From Rhodopirellula sp. SM50 (GTDB lineage Bacteria; Planctomycetota; Planctomycetia; Pirellulales; Pirellulaceae), in contig NZ_NTFY01000067.1 of the NCBI RefSeq assembly GCF_002289565.1, positions 1 through 64,000 on the forward strand: a DNA stretch of 64,000 bases, given 5' to 3'. The notes beneath the pieces were generated by a model that saw only the letters and a list, made by a program, of their open reading frames with translations, was not told the origin of the DNA and ran no database searches. Numbering within the stretch: position 1 is the stretch's first letter; the number at the start of each line of letters is the position of its first letter. The translations under genes and the position numbers were made by a program. This document shows positions 38,818 through 49,351 of this stretch, in pieces.

Positions 38818-40771
38818 ATTTCCCCCGCGCCTTCATGCCCGCCTTGAGCGTCTCGATGATCTCGTCGACGTCATAAATGCAACCGCCCCAGGCTCCGCCG
38901 CCGACCTGTTGCAGTGCCGCCCACAGACGTGTGTCCTCGGGCATTGCCGATTCGACCGCCAATTCAGGATGTGGCGAACGTTCTGTCAGCAAGGTCGCCG
39001 CCGGCGTGCCATCGGCTGATTCGATCAACTCGACGCGACCATCCAGGCTGTTGCGGTCGATCTCGATTTCGATCACATCACCATCGCGGACTTTGGCGAT
39101 CGGGCCGCCGGCGAGCGCTTCGGGACCGACATGGCCGACACACGCTCCCGTGCTGACGCCGGAGAATCGGGCGTCGGTGACCAGCGCGACCTCTTTGCCG
39201 AACGACAAGTACTTGAGCGCCGAGGTGATTTGATAGGTTTCTTCCATTCCGCATCCGAGCGGTCCGCGGCCGATCAGCACGATGATGTCTCCGGCGACGA
39301 TCGGTTTGCCTTGCTGGCCTTTGACCGCGGCGATCGCATCACGCTCGCTGGTGAAGACCCGCGCGGGGCCTCGTTTCCGATACACGTCGTCGTCGTCGAT
39401 CACGCTGGGGTCGATGGACGTTGCTTTGATCACTGAGCCTTCGGGACAGAGATTGCCGACCGGAAAACTGACCGTCGGGGTCAGCCCCTTGGCCGCCGCG
39501 TTGGCCGGTGGAACGATCACGTCGTCTGGATCCACGGCGTCGGACTCGGCCAGTCGTGCACGACAAAACGCTCGGCGATCGCTGGATCGCCATTGATCCA
39601 AGATGTCGTCCCACGTCATTCCGGTGACGGTCCGCGCGTCGGATTTCAATAATCCCAGTTCGCGCAGATGCCAGGCCACTTCCGGCACACCACCGGCCAG
39701 GAAAAAACGAATCGTCGGATGGCCAACCGGGCCGTTGGGCAAACAATCGACGAAGCGTGGGACCGATCGGTTGATGCGGCGAAACATCTCCGCATCCGGG
39801 CGTTTCAATCCCGCGGCGGCGGCGATGGCGGGGATGTGCAGCAACAGGTTCGTGCTGCCACCGACCGCGGCGTGAATCAACATCGCGTTGTACAACGCGT
39901 CCTCGGTCAGGATCTCGCCCAACGTGGCACCGGCGGCAACCTGATCCATCGCAACGTCGGCCGAGTCGCGCGCCATCTGGGTCCAGATCGGGCCGCCGCT
40001 GGGGCCGAGTGCCGCGTGCGGAACGGTCATGCCCAATGCTTCGGCGACCACCTGACTGGTCGCGGCGGTGCCAAGGAATTGACAGCCGCCACCGGGAGTG
40101 CCGCAGGCCCGGCAGCCTTCCAGCGATGCTTGTTCGAGCGTCATTTCACCTTTGGCGTAACGCGCGCCGATCGATTGGACTTTCCCCGCGTCTTCGCCGA
40201 CGGTTGCCGGTAAGGTGACGCCACCGGGAACCAGCACGCTGGGCAAGTCCTTCGCCCCGGCCAAGGCCATCATCATCGCGGGCAATCCCTTGTCGCACGT
40301 CGCGATACCGATCACGGCCTTGCGTCGCGGCAGCGATCGGATCAGTCGTCGAAAAACGATCGCCGCATCGTTGCGGTACGGCAACGAATCGAACATCCCA
40401 TGGGTGCCTTGGCTGCGGCCATCACAGGGATCGCTGCAGTAGGCCGAAAACGGCACCGCACCTCGCTCGGTCAACTGCTCGGCCGCGGCCCGCACCAACA
40501 AGCCGATTTCCCAGTGCCCGGTGTGGTAGCCGAGTGCCAGCGGTGTTCCGTCGTTCTCTCGCAGACCGCCCTGCGTGCTGAGGATCAAGTATTGGTCGCC
40601 CAGCACCCGACGAGGGTCAAATCCCATGCCCACACTTTGCGTCAACCCGAACAGATCACCGGAAGACCACGTCCGCAAGATTTCGTCGGTTAGCGGCAGA
40701 GTTCCGGCCGGCCCATCGGCGTGGGTGACAAGCGAATCGGGATCGGGCGGAGTGGCGAAGAAAGAGGGCAC
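38816..40771 (-). CDS. yjhG: Sugar-acid dehydratase of the IlvD/Edd family, YjhG/YagF type
   Basis: A 651-residue iron-sulfur dehydratase. It follows the E. coli YjhG/YagF D-xylonate dehydratase pattern closely: [20 protein letters not shown] then [43 protein letters not shown], and [20 protein letters not shown] then LAGGPI. Cysteines in SDPC, ATCDKG and GGGCQF are the likely cluster ligands. It would convert an aldonic acid such as xylonate to the 2-keto-3-deoxy acid. The GTG at 40771 gives the family length. An aldehyde dehydrogenase lies upstream on the same strand, fitting an oxidative sugar pathway. The true substrate needs testing. Confidence 0.85.
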   Translation of the reverse strand: MPSFFATPPDPDSLVTHADGPAGTLPLTDEILRTWSSGDLFGLTQSVGMGFDPRRVLGDQYLILSTQGGLRENDGTPLALGYHTGHWEIGLLVRAAAEQLTERGAVPFSAYCSDPCDGRSQGTHGMFDSLPYRNDAAIVFRRLIRSLPRRKAVIGIATCDKGLPAMMMALAGAKDLPSVLVPGGVTLPATVGEDAGKVQSIGARYAKGEMTLEQASLEGCRACGTPGGGCQFLGTAATSQVVAEALGMTVPHAALGPSGGPIWTQMARDSADVAMDQVAAGATLGEILTEDALYNAMLIHAAVGGSTNLLLHIPAIAAAAGLKRPDAEMFRRINRSVPRFVDCLPNGPVGHPTIRFFLAGGVPEVAWHLRELGLLKSDARTVTGMTWDDILDQWRSSDRRAFCRARLAESDAVDPDDVIVPPANAAAKGLTPTVSFPVGNLCPEGSVIKATSIDPSVIDDDDVYRKRGPARVFTSERDAIAAVKGQQGKPIVAGDIIVLIGRGPLGCGMEETYQITSALKYLSFGKEVALVTDARFSGVSTGACVGHVGPEALAGGPIAKVRDGDVIEIEIDRNSLDGRVELIESADGTPAATLLTERSPHPELAVESAMPEDTRLWAALQQVGGGAWGGCIYDVDEIIETLKAGMKARGK

Positions 40772-40901
40772 GGAGACTCTGAAGGGAAAGCGGGGGGATG
40801 AAGAACGAGGGCCGACGGCCGGCACTATACCAAACCAAGCCCTGTCGGGATTGGACGCGGGGCCTACGGCCGCTCTGTAATCGCTGGCATGACCCCGCCG
40901 T

Positions 40902-41037
40902 GCAACGCTGTGAAGCATTTTTTTAGCGGTAGGGCGCGAGCCCTCCGGTGCTGTGGCAGAGATGAAGAACCGGAGGGCTCGCGCCCTGCCGCTAAAACCT
41001 CAAGAAACACATGGGGAAAATGCTTCACAGCGTTGCC
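40902..41037. repeat. Complete 136-bp palindromic repeat (family B, long form)
   Basis: The outer arms GCAACGCTGTGAAGCATTTT and AAAATGCTTCACAGCGTTGC are perfect inverted copies. The inner arms are TTAGCGGTAGGGCGCGAGCC and the complement. Same length and layout as 259-394. It fills most of the gap between the dehydratase start and the aldehyde dehydrogenase stop. Confidence 0.85.
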
Positions 41038-41054
41038 CGCAGGGGTCAAAGCCG

Positions 41055-41090
41055 GTAGCCGGAGGCGAGCGGAGCGACACCTCCGGCTAC
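41055..41090. repeat. Short inverted repeat
   Basis: GTAGCCGGAGG at 41055 and CCTCCGGCTAC at 41080 are perfect inverted copies with a 14-base spacer. It may form a hairpin downstream of the minus-strand aldehyde dehydrogenase gene. Confidence 0.6.
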
Positions 41091-41169
41091 TCGCTGAAAT
41101 CCCTTCGGGATACTCGGTTCGCTGGCGCTCTCCACGAACACCTGCAGTGCTCAACTCTCAAACCGCTCC

Positions 41170-42651
41170 CTACAGCTTCACCGTTACGGTTTTGCTTTCG
41201 GTATAAGGCTTGAGTCCTTCTTCGCCGAGTTCGCGGCCGTAGCCACTCATCTTGAACCCGCCGAAGGGGGCGGCGGCGTCGAACACGTCGTAGCAATTGA
41301 CCCAGATCGTGCCGGCCCGCACGCGGGCGGCGAAGTCATGGGCGTTGGAGATGTCACGCGTCCAGACCGCAGCGGCCAAACCGTAGAATGTATTGTTCGC
41401 GCGGCGGATCATGTCGTCTTTATTGTCAAACGTCAGCACGCTCATCACCGGTCCGAAGATTTCATCGGTCGCGATCGACATGTCATCTTGCACGTTGTCA
41501 AAGATCGTCGGCGCGATGAAGTAGCCGGTGTCGCCGACACGATCACCACCGGTGACACACTCGGCGCCTTCGTTTTTTCCTTTGTCGATGTAAGACATGA
41601 TCTTGTCGAATTGTGCCTTGTCGACTTGCGGTCCCTGTTGGGTGTCCTGGGCGAACGGGTCGCCGACTTTGCGTTTCATCGTCAGCGCGGTCAGTTTTTC
41701 GACAAACTCATCGTGGCAACTCTTTTCCACGAACACGCGGCTACCGGCACAGCAGCATTGGCCTTGATTGAGGAACAGGCCGATGTAGGCACCTTCGACG
41801 GCGGCGTCCATGTCGGCGTCGGCGAAGACGACGTTGGGGCTTTTGCCGCCGAGTTCAAACGTCAGTCGTTTGAGTGTCTCTGCGGAATCGCGGGTGATGA
41901 TTTGCGCCGTGCGATGTTCGCCGGTGAAGGCGATCTTGTCGATCAACGGATGTTTGACACAGGCCGCGCCGGCAGTCGGTCCGAAACCGGGCACGATGTT
42001 GATCACGCCATCGGGAAATCCGACTTCTTTGGCCAGTTGCGCCATCCGCAAACACGTCAGCGGTGTCTGTTCGGCCGGCTTCATCACCACCGTGCATCCG
42101 GCCGCGAGCGCGGGTCCCCATTTCCAGGCTAGCATCAGGAGCGGGAAATTCCACGGAATGATTTGCCCGGCAACGCCGATCGGCTCGCGCCGCGTGTAGC
42201 ACAAATAATTTCCGCGAATCGGAATGGTGCTGCCGTGCAGTTTATCCGCGTAGCCGGCGTAGTATCGGATCGCGTCGATCGCCAGCGGCAAATCCGCGGC
42301 CAGGCTGTCGTTGAGCGGCTTGCCGTTGTCGAGCGTTTCCAGCGCGGCCAAGGCATGGATTTCCTGTTCCATCCGATCGGCCAACCGGTACAGCAATCGC
42401 CCGCGATCGCGAGCGTCCATCTTGGGCCAATCGCCGGAATCAAAGGCGGCTCGGGCAGCCTTGGCGGCGGCGTCCACGTCGGCCGCGTCGCCTTCCGCAA
42501 TCTGAGCGATCTCCTGTTCCGTTGCCGGGTTCAAGGTGGCGAACGTTTTTCCGCTGACCGCAGGAACCCATTTGCCATCAATAAAGCACTCGGTGTGTTT
42601 CACGTCGACTTCATTGGCCGATTTGGGTGCGGGTGAGAGTGTGGTGCTCAT
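41170..42651 (-). CDS. NAD(P)-dependent aldehyde dehydrogenase
   Basis: A 493-residue aldehyde dehydrogenase oxidising an aldehyde to the acid. The catalytic Cys300 is in [17 protein letters not shown] and the general base Glu266 in FELGGKSPN; the cofactor region [20 protein letters not shown] is typical of the ALDH1/2-betaine aldehyde group. The start at 42651 matches the family; sequence upstream is poor coding. It is the nearest upstream gene of the YjhG-type dehydratase on the same strand, which could mean a sugar-derived semialdehyde is the substrate. That link is inference. Confidence 0.92.
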   Translation of the reverse strand: MSTTLSPAPKSANEVDVKHTECFIDGKWVPAVSGKTFATLNPATEQEIAQIAEGDAADVDAAAKAARAAFDSGDWPKMDARDRGRLLYRLADRMEQEIHALAALETLDNGKPLNDSLAADLPLAIDAIRYYAGYADKLHGSTIPIRGNYLCYTRREPIGVAGQIIPWNFPLLMLAWKWGPALAAGCTVVMKPAEQTPLTCLRMAQLAKEVGFPDGVINIVPGFGPTAGAACVKHPLIDKIAFTGEHRTAQIITRDSAETLKRLTFELGGKSPNVVFADADMDAAVEGAYIGLFLNQGQCCCAGSRVFVEKSCHDEFVEKLTALTMKRKVGDPFAQDTQQGPQVDKAQFDKIMSYIDKGKNEGAECVTGGDRVGDTGYFIAPTIFDNVQDDMSIATDEIFGPVMSVLTFDNKDDMIRRANNTFYGLAAAVWTRDISNAHDFAARVRAGTIWVNCYDVFDAAAPFGGFKMSGYGRELGEEGLKPYTESKTVTVKL

Positions 42652-42856
42652 GGTGACCTCGTGCGGAAGGGGGGAATCGGTATCGGGACGGGAGGGAGTG
42701 TGTTTTACCGAATCGAATCGAGCCAAAGGGCGCTGAACTGCTCTTGACCTGATTTCTCCACCCATTTTAGGGTGATGATTGCCAGAGGGTAAACCGATAG
42801 CCGATGAAGGAATGTCGGCATGCGCCAACCAATTCGCCCGAGAAAAGGCTGCAAGG

Positions 42857-43981
42857 ATGCAGAAACGAACGAAGCTCAAGCAACAGTTGTTGATCGCCGG
42901 TTGCGCCGGCATGATTCTCACGGCCAGCGGCTGCCGCAGTGCCATGCCCAAATGGAACATGTTCAGCTGGCGCAGTGCACCATCGGCCGAAGCGCTCGCC
43001 GGTGCCGGTCCAACCGTCACCTACCCCGCGCCTCCCGGTGAATCCGCAACGCCCGAAGCGATCGCATCAGTCGCCGGCGGAACCAGCGGACCGGCAACAC
43101 AGAACGTGATCGCGGCATCCGCCCAATCACCGAGTTCGCCCGTGACCGGCTTTGACGCAGTTGCCGCGGCCAACCGCACCGCATCGTCGGCCAACCGGGC
43201 CGCCGCCCAAGCGAACGGCTTCAACGTCGCATCTAACCCGTCAGCCGGCGGATTGTCTGCAGCCAAGCTGCCCGGCTCTCCGAATCCCGATGCCGCTGCC
43301 CCAGGCAATCATTCCTCCGTTCCGGCGATCCCTGCCGGATACCAATTCGGCACCAATGCGAAGTCGGCGGCGCGGCCCGAGGCTGCAGCCGGCAGCCGCT
43401 ATGCGATGCCGTCGTCCTACCCGGCACCCGGTGCCCCGGAAACCGGATCGGGCGCCGCATCCGGCTACACCCTGCCTGGCAACTCCAGTCCCGGTGCTAG
43501 TTCCTCGCCCTCGCCCTCGTCCGGCGCGGGCGGTTTCGGTTTCCCTTCGGCCGGCGCATCGAACTCGGCAACGTCGCCCGGTGGGTTTGCGTTGCCCGAT
43601 TCAATGATCAACACGGTCAAGGCAGCTGCATCCGGTGCCTCCGCGACCGGGCCAACCCAGTCACAGCCGTTCACGCCCAAGCCATCGACAACCAACGGGT
43701 CGGCGACGCAAGCGATCGCCGGATCGACGACCAACTCGGGGTTCAGTCTGCCGGGTGACACCACGCCCTCGGCGCCAGTGAATGGTTCCGCGACAGCGGA
43801 TCGCAGCGCGTCGGCACCCTCGTTTTCCACCGCCAGCGCGTCGCTGGCGCCGTCTGCCAACGAATCGATCCGTTCGAATTCCGGCAGCGGATATGCCCCC
43901 GGCAGCACTGCCGGATCCGGCTCTTACCCGACCACCAGCGGTTATCCGAGTACGGGGACCGACGGAAGCTTTTACCGGTAA
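42857..43981 (+). CDS. Ser/Ala/Gly/Pro-rich lipoprotein, function unknown
   Basis: A 374-residue protein beginning [20 protein letters not shown], with a lipobox LTASGC that gives a lipid-anchored cysteine near residue 26. Nearly all of the mature part is low-complexity Ser, Ala, Gly, Pro and Thr, with recurrent short motifs such as FALPDS, FSLPGD and YTLPGN. It looks like an extended, flexible surface protein. No domain is recognised. The next gene starts 8 bp after its stop. Confidence 0.6.
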   Translation: MQKRTKLKQQLLIAGCAGMILTASGCRSAMPKWNMFSWRSAPSAEALAGAGPTVTYPAPPGESATPEAIASVAGGTSGPATQNVIAASAQSPSSPVTGFDAVAAANRTASSANRAAAQANGFNVASNPSAGGLSAAKLPGSPNPDAAAPGNHSSVPAIPAGYQFGTNAKSAARPEAAAGSRYAMPSSYPAPGAPETGSGAASGYTLPGNSSPGASSSPSPSSGAGGFGFPSAGASNSATSPGGFALPDSMINTVKAAASGASATGPTQSQPFTPKPSTTNGSATQAIAGSTTNSGFSLPGDTTPSAPVNGSATADRSASAPSFSTASASLAPSANESIRSNSGSGYAPGSTAGSGSYPTTSGYPSTGTDGSFYR

Positions 43982-43989
43982 TCAGACCG

Positions 43990-44418
43990 ATGAACTTGAT
44001 GATCTACATCGCGACGTGGTCCGCCGTGTCGCTCTCGGCGGCCACGTTCTCGGCGAGCGGGATTTTGCCGGGTGGCCGCGATTCCAACACGACCGTGGCG
44101 GAAGTAGATCTGGTCGAGTTGAACCACTTTCTAGACGACCATGGCCGTGAAGTGTTTCGCCAAGTCGTCTTTTTCGACTGGTCACGAAAGAACCGCCAGT
44201 TCGAAGTCCGCGCCTGGCGGTTGGTCAAGCATCCCTCACAACTGCCGCGCCAGGTCGACCAGTCATCGACGTATCTGGTCCGCTGGCAAGACAAATCGAT
44301 CACACGTCAGGTGCGCGCCAAGTCGATGCGCGAGACGTGGAGTCAGGAGGATCCGGAGCGAGTCAACCGCGCGATCTTGCCGGAGAATCAGCGCCGCCCC
44401 CTATGGCCGACGAACTAA
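43990..44418 (+). CDS. Exported or membrane-associated protein of unknown function
   Basis: A 142-residue protein with a weak hydrophobic N terminus (MNLMIYIATWSAVSLSAATF). The rest is a compact alpha/beta sequence with VAEVDLVELNHFLDDHGREV and FDWSRKNRQFEVRAWRLVKH. It directly follows the low-complexity lipoprotein gene and is probably co-transcribed. I do not recognise the family. Confidence 0.6.
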   Translation: MNLMIYIATWSAVSLSAATFSASGILPGGRDSNTTVAEVDLVELNHFLDDHGREVFRQVVFFDWSRKNRQFEVRAWRLVKHPSQLPRQVDQSSTYLVRWQDKSITRQVRAKSMRETWSQEDPERVNRAILPENQRRPLWPTN

Positions 44419-44463
44419 TCGTCCCGGAGCGACTTTTTCGACTTCTGCGTGGGATTTTAGGTA

Positions 44464-44603
44464 GCCACGAAAGAGCGCAAAGAACGCAAAAGGGTGAGCG
44501 CGAGCAGTGGACCCACTTGGCGAGCGGAACAGTGGTGGCCAGACGCTCTACGAACGCGCGGGGCTTTCTTCTGTTGCGTTCTTTGTGCCCTTTTGCGGCC
44601 ACT
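44464..44603. repeat. Degenerate inverted repeat
   Basis: GCCACGAAAGAGCGCAAAGA on the left and GCGTTCTTTGTGCCCTTTTG plus CGGCCACT on the right are imperfect inverted copies around a unique centre. No credible gene lies in 44419-44758. Confidence 0.5.
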
Positions 44604-44758
44604 CGTTTGGAATCACCATGACTGCCACACCACGGCACCACGGCCTGGGGCTCTCGCGCGCGTTGCCCGGATGGTCAACGCGGGGCACTGCGACCCGTGG
44701 CGAACGGAGGGAGGTGGTGGGCGAGAGGAGCAGGCAGGCTGGGAAGCACCAGCCGGAT

Positions 44759-45184
44759 TCAGCCTTCGACGTCGATGCCCATGCTGCGGGCGGTGCCTTC
44801 GATCATTCGGACCGCCTGGTCCATGCTGCGGGCGTTCAGGTCGGCCATCTTCTTGGTGGCGATGTCTTCGCACTGGGCACGGGTGACCTTGGCGACTTTG
44901 TTGACGTTCGGCACACCGCTTCCCTTGGCGATTCCGGCGGCCTGCTTCAGCAGCGAGGCTGCCGGCGGGCTTTTGGTGATGAAGTCAAAGCTGCGGTCGT
45001 TGTAGACCGTGACGATGACCGGGATCGGGGTTCCGTTGTATTCTTTGGTGCGATCGTTGAACGCTTGGACGAACTGTCCCAGGTTCACGCCGAACTTACC
45101 CAAGGACGTACCGACGGGAGGCGCCGGGGTGGCTTGACCGCCGGGAACTTGAAACTTTGCCTGTCCTGTAACTTGCTTTGCCAT
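44759..45184 (-). CDS. rplK: 50S ribosomal protein L11
   Basis: A 141-residue ribosomal protein of the GTPase-associated centre, needed for factor binding and the stringent response. Complete family sequence, for example GQATPAPPVGTSLGKFGVNL and TKSPPAASLLKQAAGIAKGS. It lies 54 bp after nusG on the same strand. The usual following gene rplA is absent: the next genes downstream are on the opposite strand. Confidence 0.97.
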   Translation of the reverse strand: MAKQVTGQAKFQVPGGQATPAPPVGTSLGKFGVNLGQFVQAFNDRTKEYNGTPIPVIVTVYNDRSFDFITKSPPAASLLKQAAGIAKGSGVPNVNKVAKVTRAQCEDIATKKMADLNARSMDQAVRMIEGTARSMGIDVEG

Positions 45185-45238
45185 GATCGGATGATTGGTA
45201 TGATTTTGAGTTGACTGAGTGGTTCGGCGTTAGGTTAA

Positions 45239-46033
45239 CTACACCGGTTCGACTTGCCAGTGATCCAGTTCCATAGGAACACTGCGGCCGAAAATATTGA
45301 TGATCACAGTGATGCGGCCGTTGGCTTCATCGACGGCGTCGACATCACCTTCTTGGTTTTCAAAATTGCCTTCCTTGACCCGCACACGATCGCCGACTTT
45401 GAACGGGATCGCAGTTTTGATCGGGGCTTCTTCTTCGTCCTCGGCGATCGGCCGGTTGATGAACCGATCCACATCCGCCGGGTCCATCGGCATCGGCTTG
45501 CCCGCCGAACCGGTAAAGTCGCTGATCCCGCCGGTTTCGCGGACCAGGAACCAGGTGTCGTCGTTGATGGCCATGCGGGCCATGATGTAGCCGGGCAAAA
45601 GCTTTCGTTTGGTGATCCGCTTTTTCCCGTCTCGGGTGAACGTGGCTATGTCTTCGCTGGGGACCACCACGTCACCGAAGTATTCTTCCATCCCTTCCAT
45701 CGCGATCTTCTTTCGCAGCGCGTCGGCGATGGAATCTTCGCGGTTGAACGCGACCTTCAGGATGTACCAATCCATTTCGATGTCGCCGCTGGGGGCGTCG
45801 TCATCATCGTCGTCGCTGTCGAGGAAGACCTCGCCGGTCGATTCGCTGGCCGCTGCAGCGGTTTCGGTTTCCTGAGCAGTGTTTTCTGGGGCAGTGTTTT
45901 CTGGGGCTGCGTTTTCTGGGGACCCGTTTTCCTCGGAACCAGTGTCCGCGGAATCGTTTTCCTCAAGCACTTCACTGGACTCGTCAATCACTTCAGAGTC
46001 ATCGGTGTTGGGAGATTTGGATTCGTCGGTCAT
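45239..46033 (-). CDS. nusG: Transcription termination/antitermination factor NusG with acidic N-terminal extension
   Basis: The NGN and KOW domains are complete: DWYILKVAFNREDSIADALR, LLPGYIMARMAINDDTWFLV, and VGDRVRVKEGNFENQEGDVD. The protein binds RNA polymerase to promote elongation and couple to Rho. It is 264 residues long because about 85 acidic residues precede the NGN domain, including near-repeats of PENTA and a run of aspartates. The repeats come from a 15-bp tandem duplication. secE is upstream and rplK downstream, the canonical order. Confidence 0.95.
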   Translation of the reverse strand: MTDESKSPNTDDSEVIDESSEVLEENDSADTGSEENGSPENAAPENTAPENTAQETETAAAASESTGEVFLDSDDDDDDAPSGDIEMDWYILKVAFNREDSIADALRKKIAMEGMEEYFGDVVVPSEDIATFTRDGKKRITKRKLLPGYIMARMAINDDTWFLVRETGGISDFTGSAGKPMPMDPADVDRFINRPIAEDEEEAPIKTAIPFKVGDRVRVKEGNFENQEGDVDAVDEANGRITVIINIFGRSVPMELDHWQVEPV

Positions 46034-46141
46034 TGGAACACTGGAAACGGCTGGGAGCGTAAAACGTGAAAAGCGGCGGGCGAGAGGTGCGGCGACCGAC
46101 CAGATTGCAAATCTACCAGCAAATCGCCTCAGAGCAATCGG

Positions 46142-46600
46142 CTATGCGGTCGCCCACAGGGCATCGAAGAAAGCTTGCCAGAAGACGTCGAACAGGAACA
46201 GGGAAATCGCCAGGATGGCGATCGTCACGATCACGACGACCGATGCCCGTTTGACCTCGTCGCGGCTGGGCCACGTCACCTTCTTCATCTCCGCTTCGAC
46301 GGCGATCAGAAAATCGGCAAAGCGTGGCCAGTTGATCAGCCGAAAACCGATCCACAGCCCGGCCAACAAGATGCCCGCGGGAATGCCCACCGCGATCGCC
46401 TTGTTGGAGGTGGATCCGTCCAGGGTGGCGTAAAGACGCCATGCTCCGAGTGCAACGATCAGCCAGATTGCCAGAACGGTCAACTGGCGGACGATGCGGC
46501 CTTGGTTCGGTTTGTATACGGAAGCGTGGAACAGTTCACTTGACAGCGAACCTCCACTCGGGGCGGTACTCGCTTTGCTCCCGGCGATGTCTCGAGACAC
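46142..46600 (-). CDS. secE: Preprotein translocase subunit SecE
   Basis: A 152-residue membrane protein of the Sec translocon. The conserved C-terminal block FLIAVEAEMKKVTWPSRDEV precedes the essential helix ASVVVIVTIAILAISLFLFD. Two additional N-terminal helices (LTVLAIWLIVALGAW, AIAVGIPAGILLAGLWIGF) give the three-helix form. The start codon is GTG at 46600. It is followed by nusG and rplK and preceded by tRNA-Trp, a common bacterial arrangement. Confidence 0.93.
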   Translation of the reverse strand: MSRDIAGSKASTAPSGGSLSSELFHASVYKPNQGRIVRQLTVLAIWLIVALGAWRLYATLDGSTSNKAIAVGIPAGILLAGLWIGFRLINWPRFADFLIAVEAEMKKVTWPSRDEVKRASVVVIVTIAILAISLFLFDVFWQAFFDALWATA

Positions 46601-46752
46601 TCGATTGTCCTTACGTTCGGATCGGCCGGCTCATTCGGGCCGGCTTTTGTCAGCCAGTGTGGACGGAGGACCCGTTGCCTCCGCGGAAAAGCTCATCGTA
46701 CATCCGCTCCCGGTCTTGGCACCAGGGCAGCGTGAAAAGCCGAAATTCAAAG

Positions 46753-46825
46753 CAGGAGTGGAGGGACTTGAACCCGCAACCGCTGGTTTTGGAAACCAGT
46801 GCTCTGCCAATTGAGCTACACTCCT
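46753..46825 (-). tRNA. tRNA-Trp (anticodon CCA)
   Basis: The minus strand folds as a cloverleaf: acceptor AGGAGTG with CACTCCT, D-arm GCTCAATTGGCAGAGC, anticodon stem CTGGT/ACCAG around TTCCAAA, and T-arm with GGTTCAAGTCC. The discriminator is G, as expected for tryptophan. CCA is not encoded. It lies between tuf and secE. Confidence 0.93.
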
Positions 46826-46869
46826 TCGCTGTGGCCGAACCGAAATCCGGCTTCGCGTAGTTTAAAGCA

Positions 46870-46906
46870 GAGAACCAACGAGCCGACAGACGGTTCGTTG
46901 GTTCTC
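46870..46906 (-). terminator. Hairpin downstream of tuf
   Basis: GAGAACCAACGA and TCGTTGGTTCTC form a perfect 12-bp inverted repeat with a 13-base loop, 60 bp after the tuf stop. On the minus strand it is followed only by TGCTTTAAA, so termination may be partial and allow read-through to tRNA-Trp. Confidence 0.5.
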
Positions 46907-46966
46907 GCGTTATTTTTCATCGAGTTTGGCGTGCCGAGCAGGTGCCAAACGGTCCCGATTCGGGGA

Positions 46967-48163
46967 CTACTCGACGATTTTGGTCACAACGCCCGAACCG
47001 ACCGTTCGGCCACCTTCGCGGATCGCGAAGCGGACGCCATCGTCCATGGCGATCGGCTTGTGCAGTTCGACGGTGACTTTGACGTTGTCGCCGGGCATGC
47101 ACATTTCCGCACCTTCCAGGTTGGCGGTGCCGGTCACGTCGGTGGTTCGGAAGTAGAACTGGGGACGGTAACCGCTGAAGAACGGGGTGTGTCGACCGCC
47201 TTCATCTTTGCTCAAGCAGTAAACTTCGGCTTCGAACTTGGTGTGCGGGGTAATCGAGCCCGGCTTGGCCAACACTTGGCCACGCTGGATTTCTTCACGC
47301 TTGATCCCACGGAGCAGGCAGCCGACGTTGTCTCCGGCACGACCTTCGGTCATTTCCTTGCGGAACATTTCGACGCCGGTGCAGGTCGTTTTGGCCGAGT
47401 TCGGGCCGAGGCCGACGATTTCGACTTCTTCGCCGACCTTGATGACGCCGCGCTCGATCCGACCGGTAGCGACCGTTCCACGACCTTCGATCGAGAACAC
47501 GTCTTCGATAGCCATCAAGAACGGCTTGTCGTCTTCGCGGACGGGCTCGGGGATGTATTCATCCAACGCTTCCATCAGCTCGGTGATGCACTTGCTGGCT
47601 TCCGCATCGCTGGGGTTGTTGTAGGCCGGCAGTGCCGATCCACGGATCACGGGGACGTCGTCGCCCGGGAAGTCGTACTTGCTGAGCAGTTCACGGGCTT
47701 CCAGTTCGACCAGTTCCAACAACTCTTCGTCGTCGACCAGGTCGCACTTGTTGAGGAAGATGACGATGTAAGGAACGCCGACCTGGCGAGCCAGGAGCAC
47801 GTGTTCCTTGGTTTGCGGCATCGGGCCGTCGGCGGCCGAAACCACCAGGATCGCACCGTCCATCTGGGCGGCACCGGTGATCATGTTCTTGACAAAGTCA
47901 GCGTGGCCCGGGCAGTCGATGTGGGCGTAGTGACGATTGTCCGATTCGTACTCGACGTGGGCGACCGCGATGGTCACCGTCTTAGTTGCGTCACGCACGG
48001 TACCGCCCTTGGCGATATCCGAATACCCCTTTGCCTGTGCCAAGCCTTTGGCGGCTTGGACTGCCAGGATTGCACCCGTCGTCGTTGTTTTACCGTGGTC
48101 AATGTGCCCAATCGTGCCGACGTTTACGTGGGGCTTGGTCCGTTCAAATGTTGCCTTGGCCAT
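46967..48163 (-). CDS. tuf: Elongation factor Tu
   Basis: The GTPase that delivers aminoacyl-tRNA to the ribosome. All G motifs are present in 398 residues: [21 protein letters not shown] and [10 protein letters not shown], with the start [20 protein letters not shown]. It lies downstream of four tRNA genes and upstream of tRNA-Trp and secE, the classical tRNA-tufB arrangement. The 342-bp leader between tRNA-Thr and tuf has no gene. Confidence 0.98.
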   Translation of the reverse strand: MAKATFERTKPHVNVGTIGHIDHGKTTTTGAILAVQAAKGLAQAKGYSDIAKGGTVRDATKTVTIAVAHVEYESDNRHYAHIDCPGHADFVKNMITGAAQMDGAILVVSAADGPMPQTKEHVLLARQVGVPYIVIFLNKCDLVDDEELLELVELEARELLSKYDFPGDDVPVIRGSALPAYNNPSDAEASKCITELMEALDEYIPEPVREDDKPFLMAIEDVFSIEGRGTVATGRIERGVIKVGEEVEIVGLGPNSAKTTCTGVEMFRKEMTEGRAGDNVGCLLRGIKREEIQRGQVLAKPGSITPHTKFEAEVYCLSKDEGGRHTPFFSGYRPQFYFRTTDVTGTANLEGAEMCMPGDNVKVTVELHKPIAMDDGVRFAIREGGRTVGSGVVTKIVE

Positions 48164-48577
<414 letters not shown>

Positions 48578-48586
48578 GACGCTCAG

Positions 48587-48657
48587 AGCGGGTGAAGGGA
48601 ATCGAACCCTCGTATTCAGCTTGGAAGGCTGCTGCACTACCATTGTGCTACACCCGC
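48587..48657 (-). tRNA. tRNA-Gly (anticodon TCC)
   Basis: Acceptor GCGGGTG with CACCCGC, anticodon loop TTCCAAG giving TCC, and T-arm GGTTCGATTCC on the minus strand. Nine bases separate it from tRNA-Thr. Confidence 0.93.
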
Positions 48658-48732
48658 TTGTCGTGCTCGGGGATCGTCCACCCCTCGGCACGGTTCTCAG
48701 ATTCGGAGATCGCGTCATCTCTCATCCTTCAG

Positions 48733-48814
48733 TGGGGGCTATTGGATTCGAACCAATGTAGGCGTAGCCAGCGGATTTACAGTCCGCCCCCTTTAACCAC
48801 TCGGGCAAACCCCC
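48733..48814 (-). tRNA. tRNA-Tyr (anticodon GTA)
   Basis: An 82-base class II tRNA: acceptor GGGGGTT with AGCCCCC, discriminator A, anticodon stem GCGGA/TCCGC around CTGTAAA, a long variable arm TGGCTACGCCTACA and T-arm GGTTCGAATCC. Confidence 0.93.
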
Positions 48815-48985
48815 TCAACGTTTATCTTGTTGTCTTGATCTTGTTGCTCGTCCGGTTCCTGTAAAAGCTGGTCTGGAGTGTTCGTCGCGAAGTTTGTCGT
48901 TTCGAGCCGTCAGTGGCAAGGTGGCCAGACGCTTCGGTTGGGAAGTACCAGGTTGTCGATGCCCAGGCCGGTGATCCCCTGCCAG

Positions 48986-49058
48986 AGCCAGCGGAGGGAT
49001 TCGAACCCACGACCGGCTGATTACAAATCAGCTGCTCTGCCAACTGAGCTACGCTGGC
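48986..49058 (-). tRNA. tRNA-Thr (anticodon TGT)
   Basis: Acceptor GCCAGCG with CGCTGGC, D-arm GCTCAGTTGGCAGAGC, anticodon stem GCTGA/TCAGC around TTTGTAA, T-arm GGTTCGAATCC. It is the first gene of the minus-strand tRNA-tuf cluster; its promoter should lie in 49059-49351. Confidence 0.93.
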
Positions 49059-49351
49059 GATTCGACCGCCCTGCCGCCAGGTTGATCTTCCTGGCACTGT
49101 CTTTTTCCCCGCGCCGATGCCAAGCATCAATCGCTGGGAGACGGCAGAGTTTAGCAATCGATCGTTCTGGGGCAAGCCGGATTTGACGTCTCCGGTGCTC
49201 AAACACCCAGATCGGCCTGATTCGCCTGACCGCGACGGGTTCGCCTGGATCCGGTTTCGCTGACATCTGGACAGTCCGCTGAACACTTCGGTTCGCTGCG
49301 TGAAGCACTCTTTCGGCCATCTGATCGCCGATCATGAGGCAATTCGGCGGT

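Noticed and set aside
46620-46650. Terminator between tRNA-Trp and secE (GCCGGC stem with TTTT)
   Set aside because: The T-run is on the plus strand, while all genes here are transcribed from the minus strand; the stem is only six base pairs.
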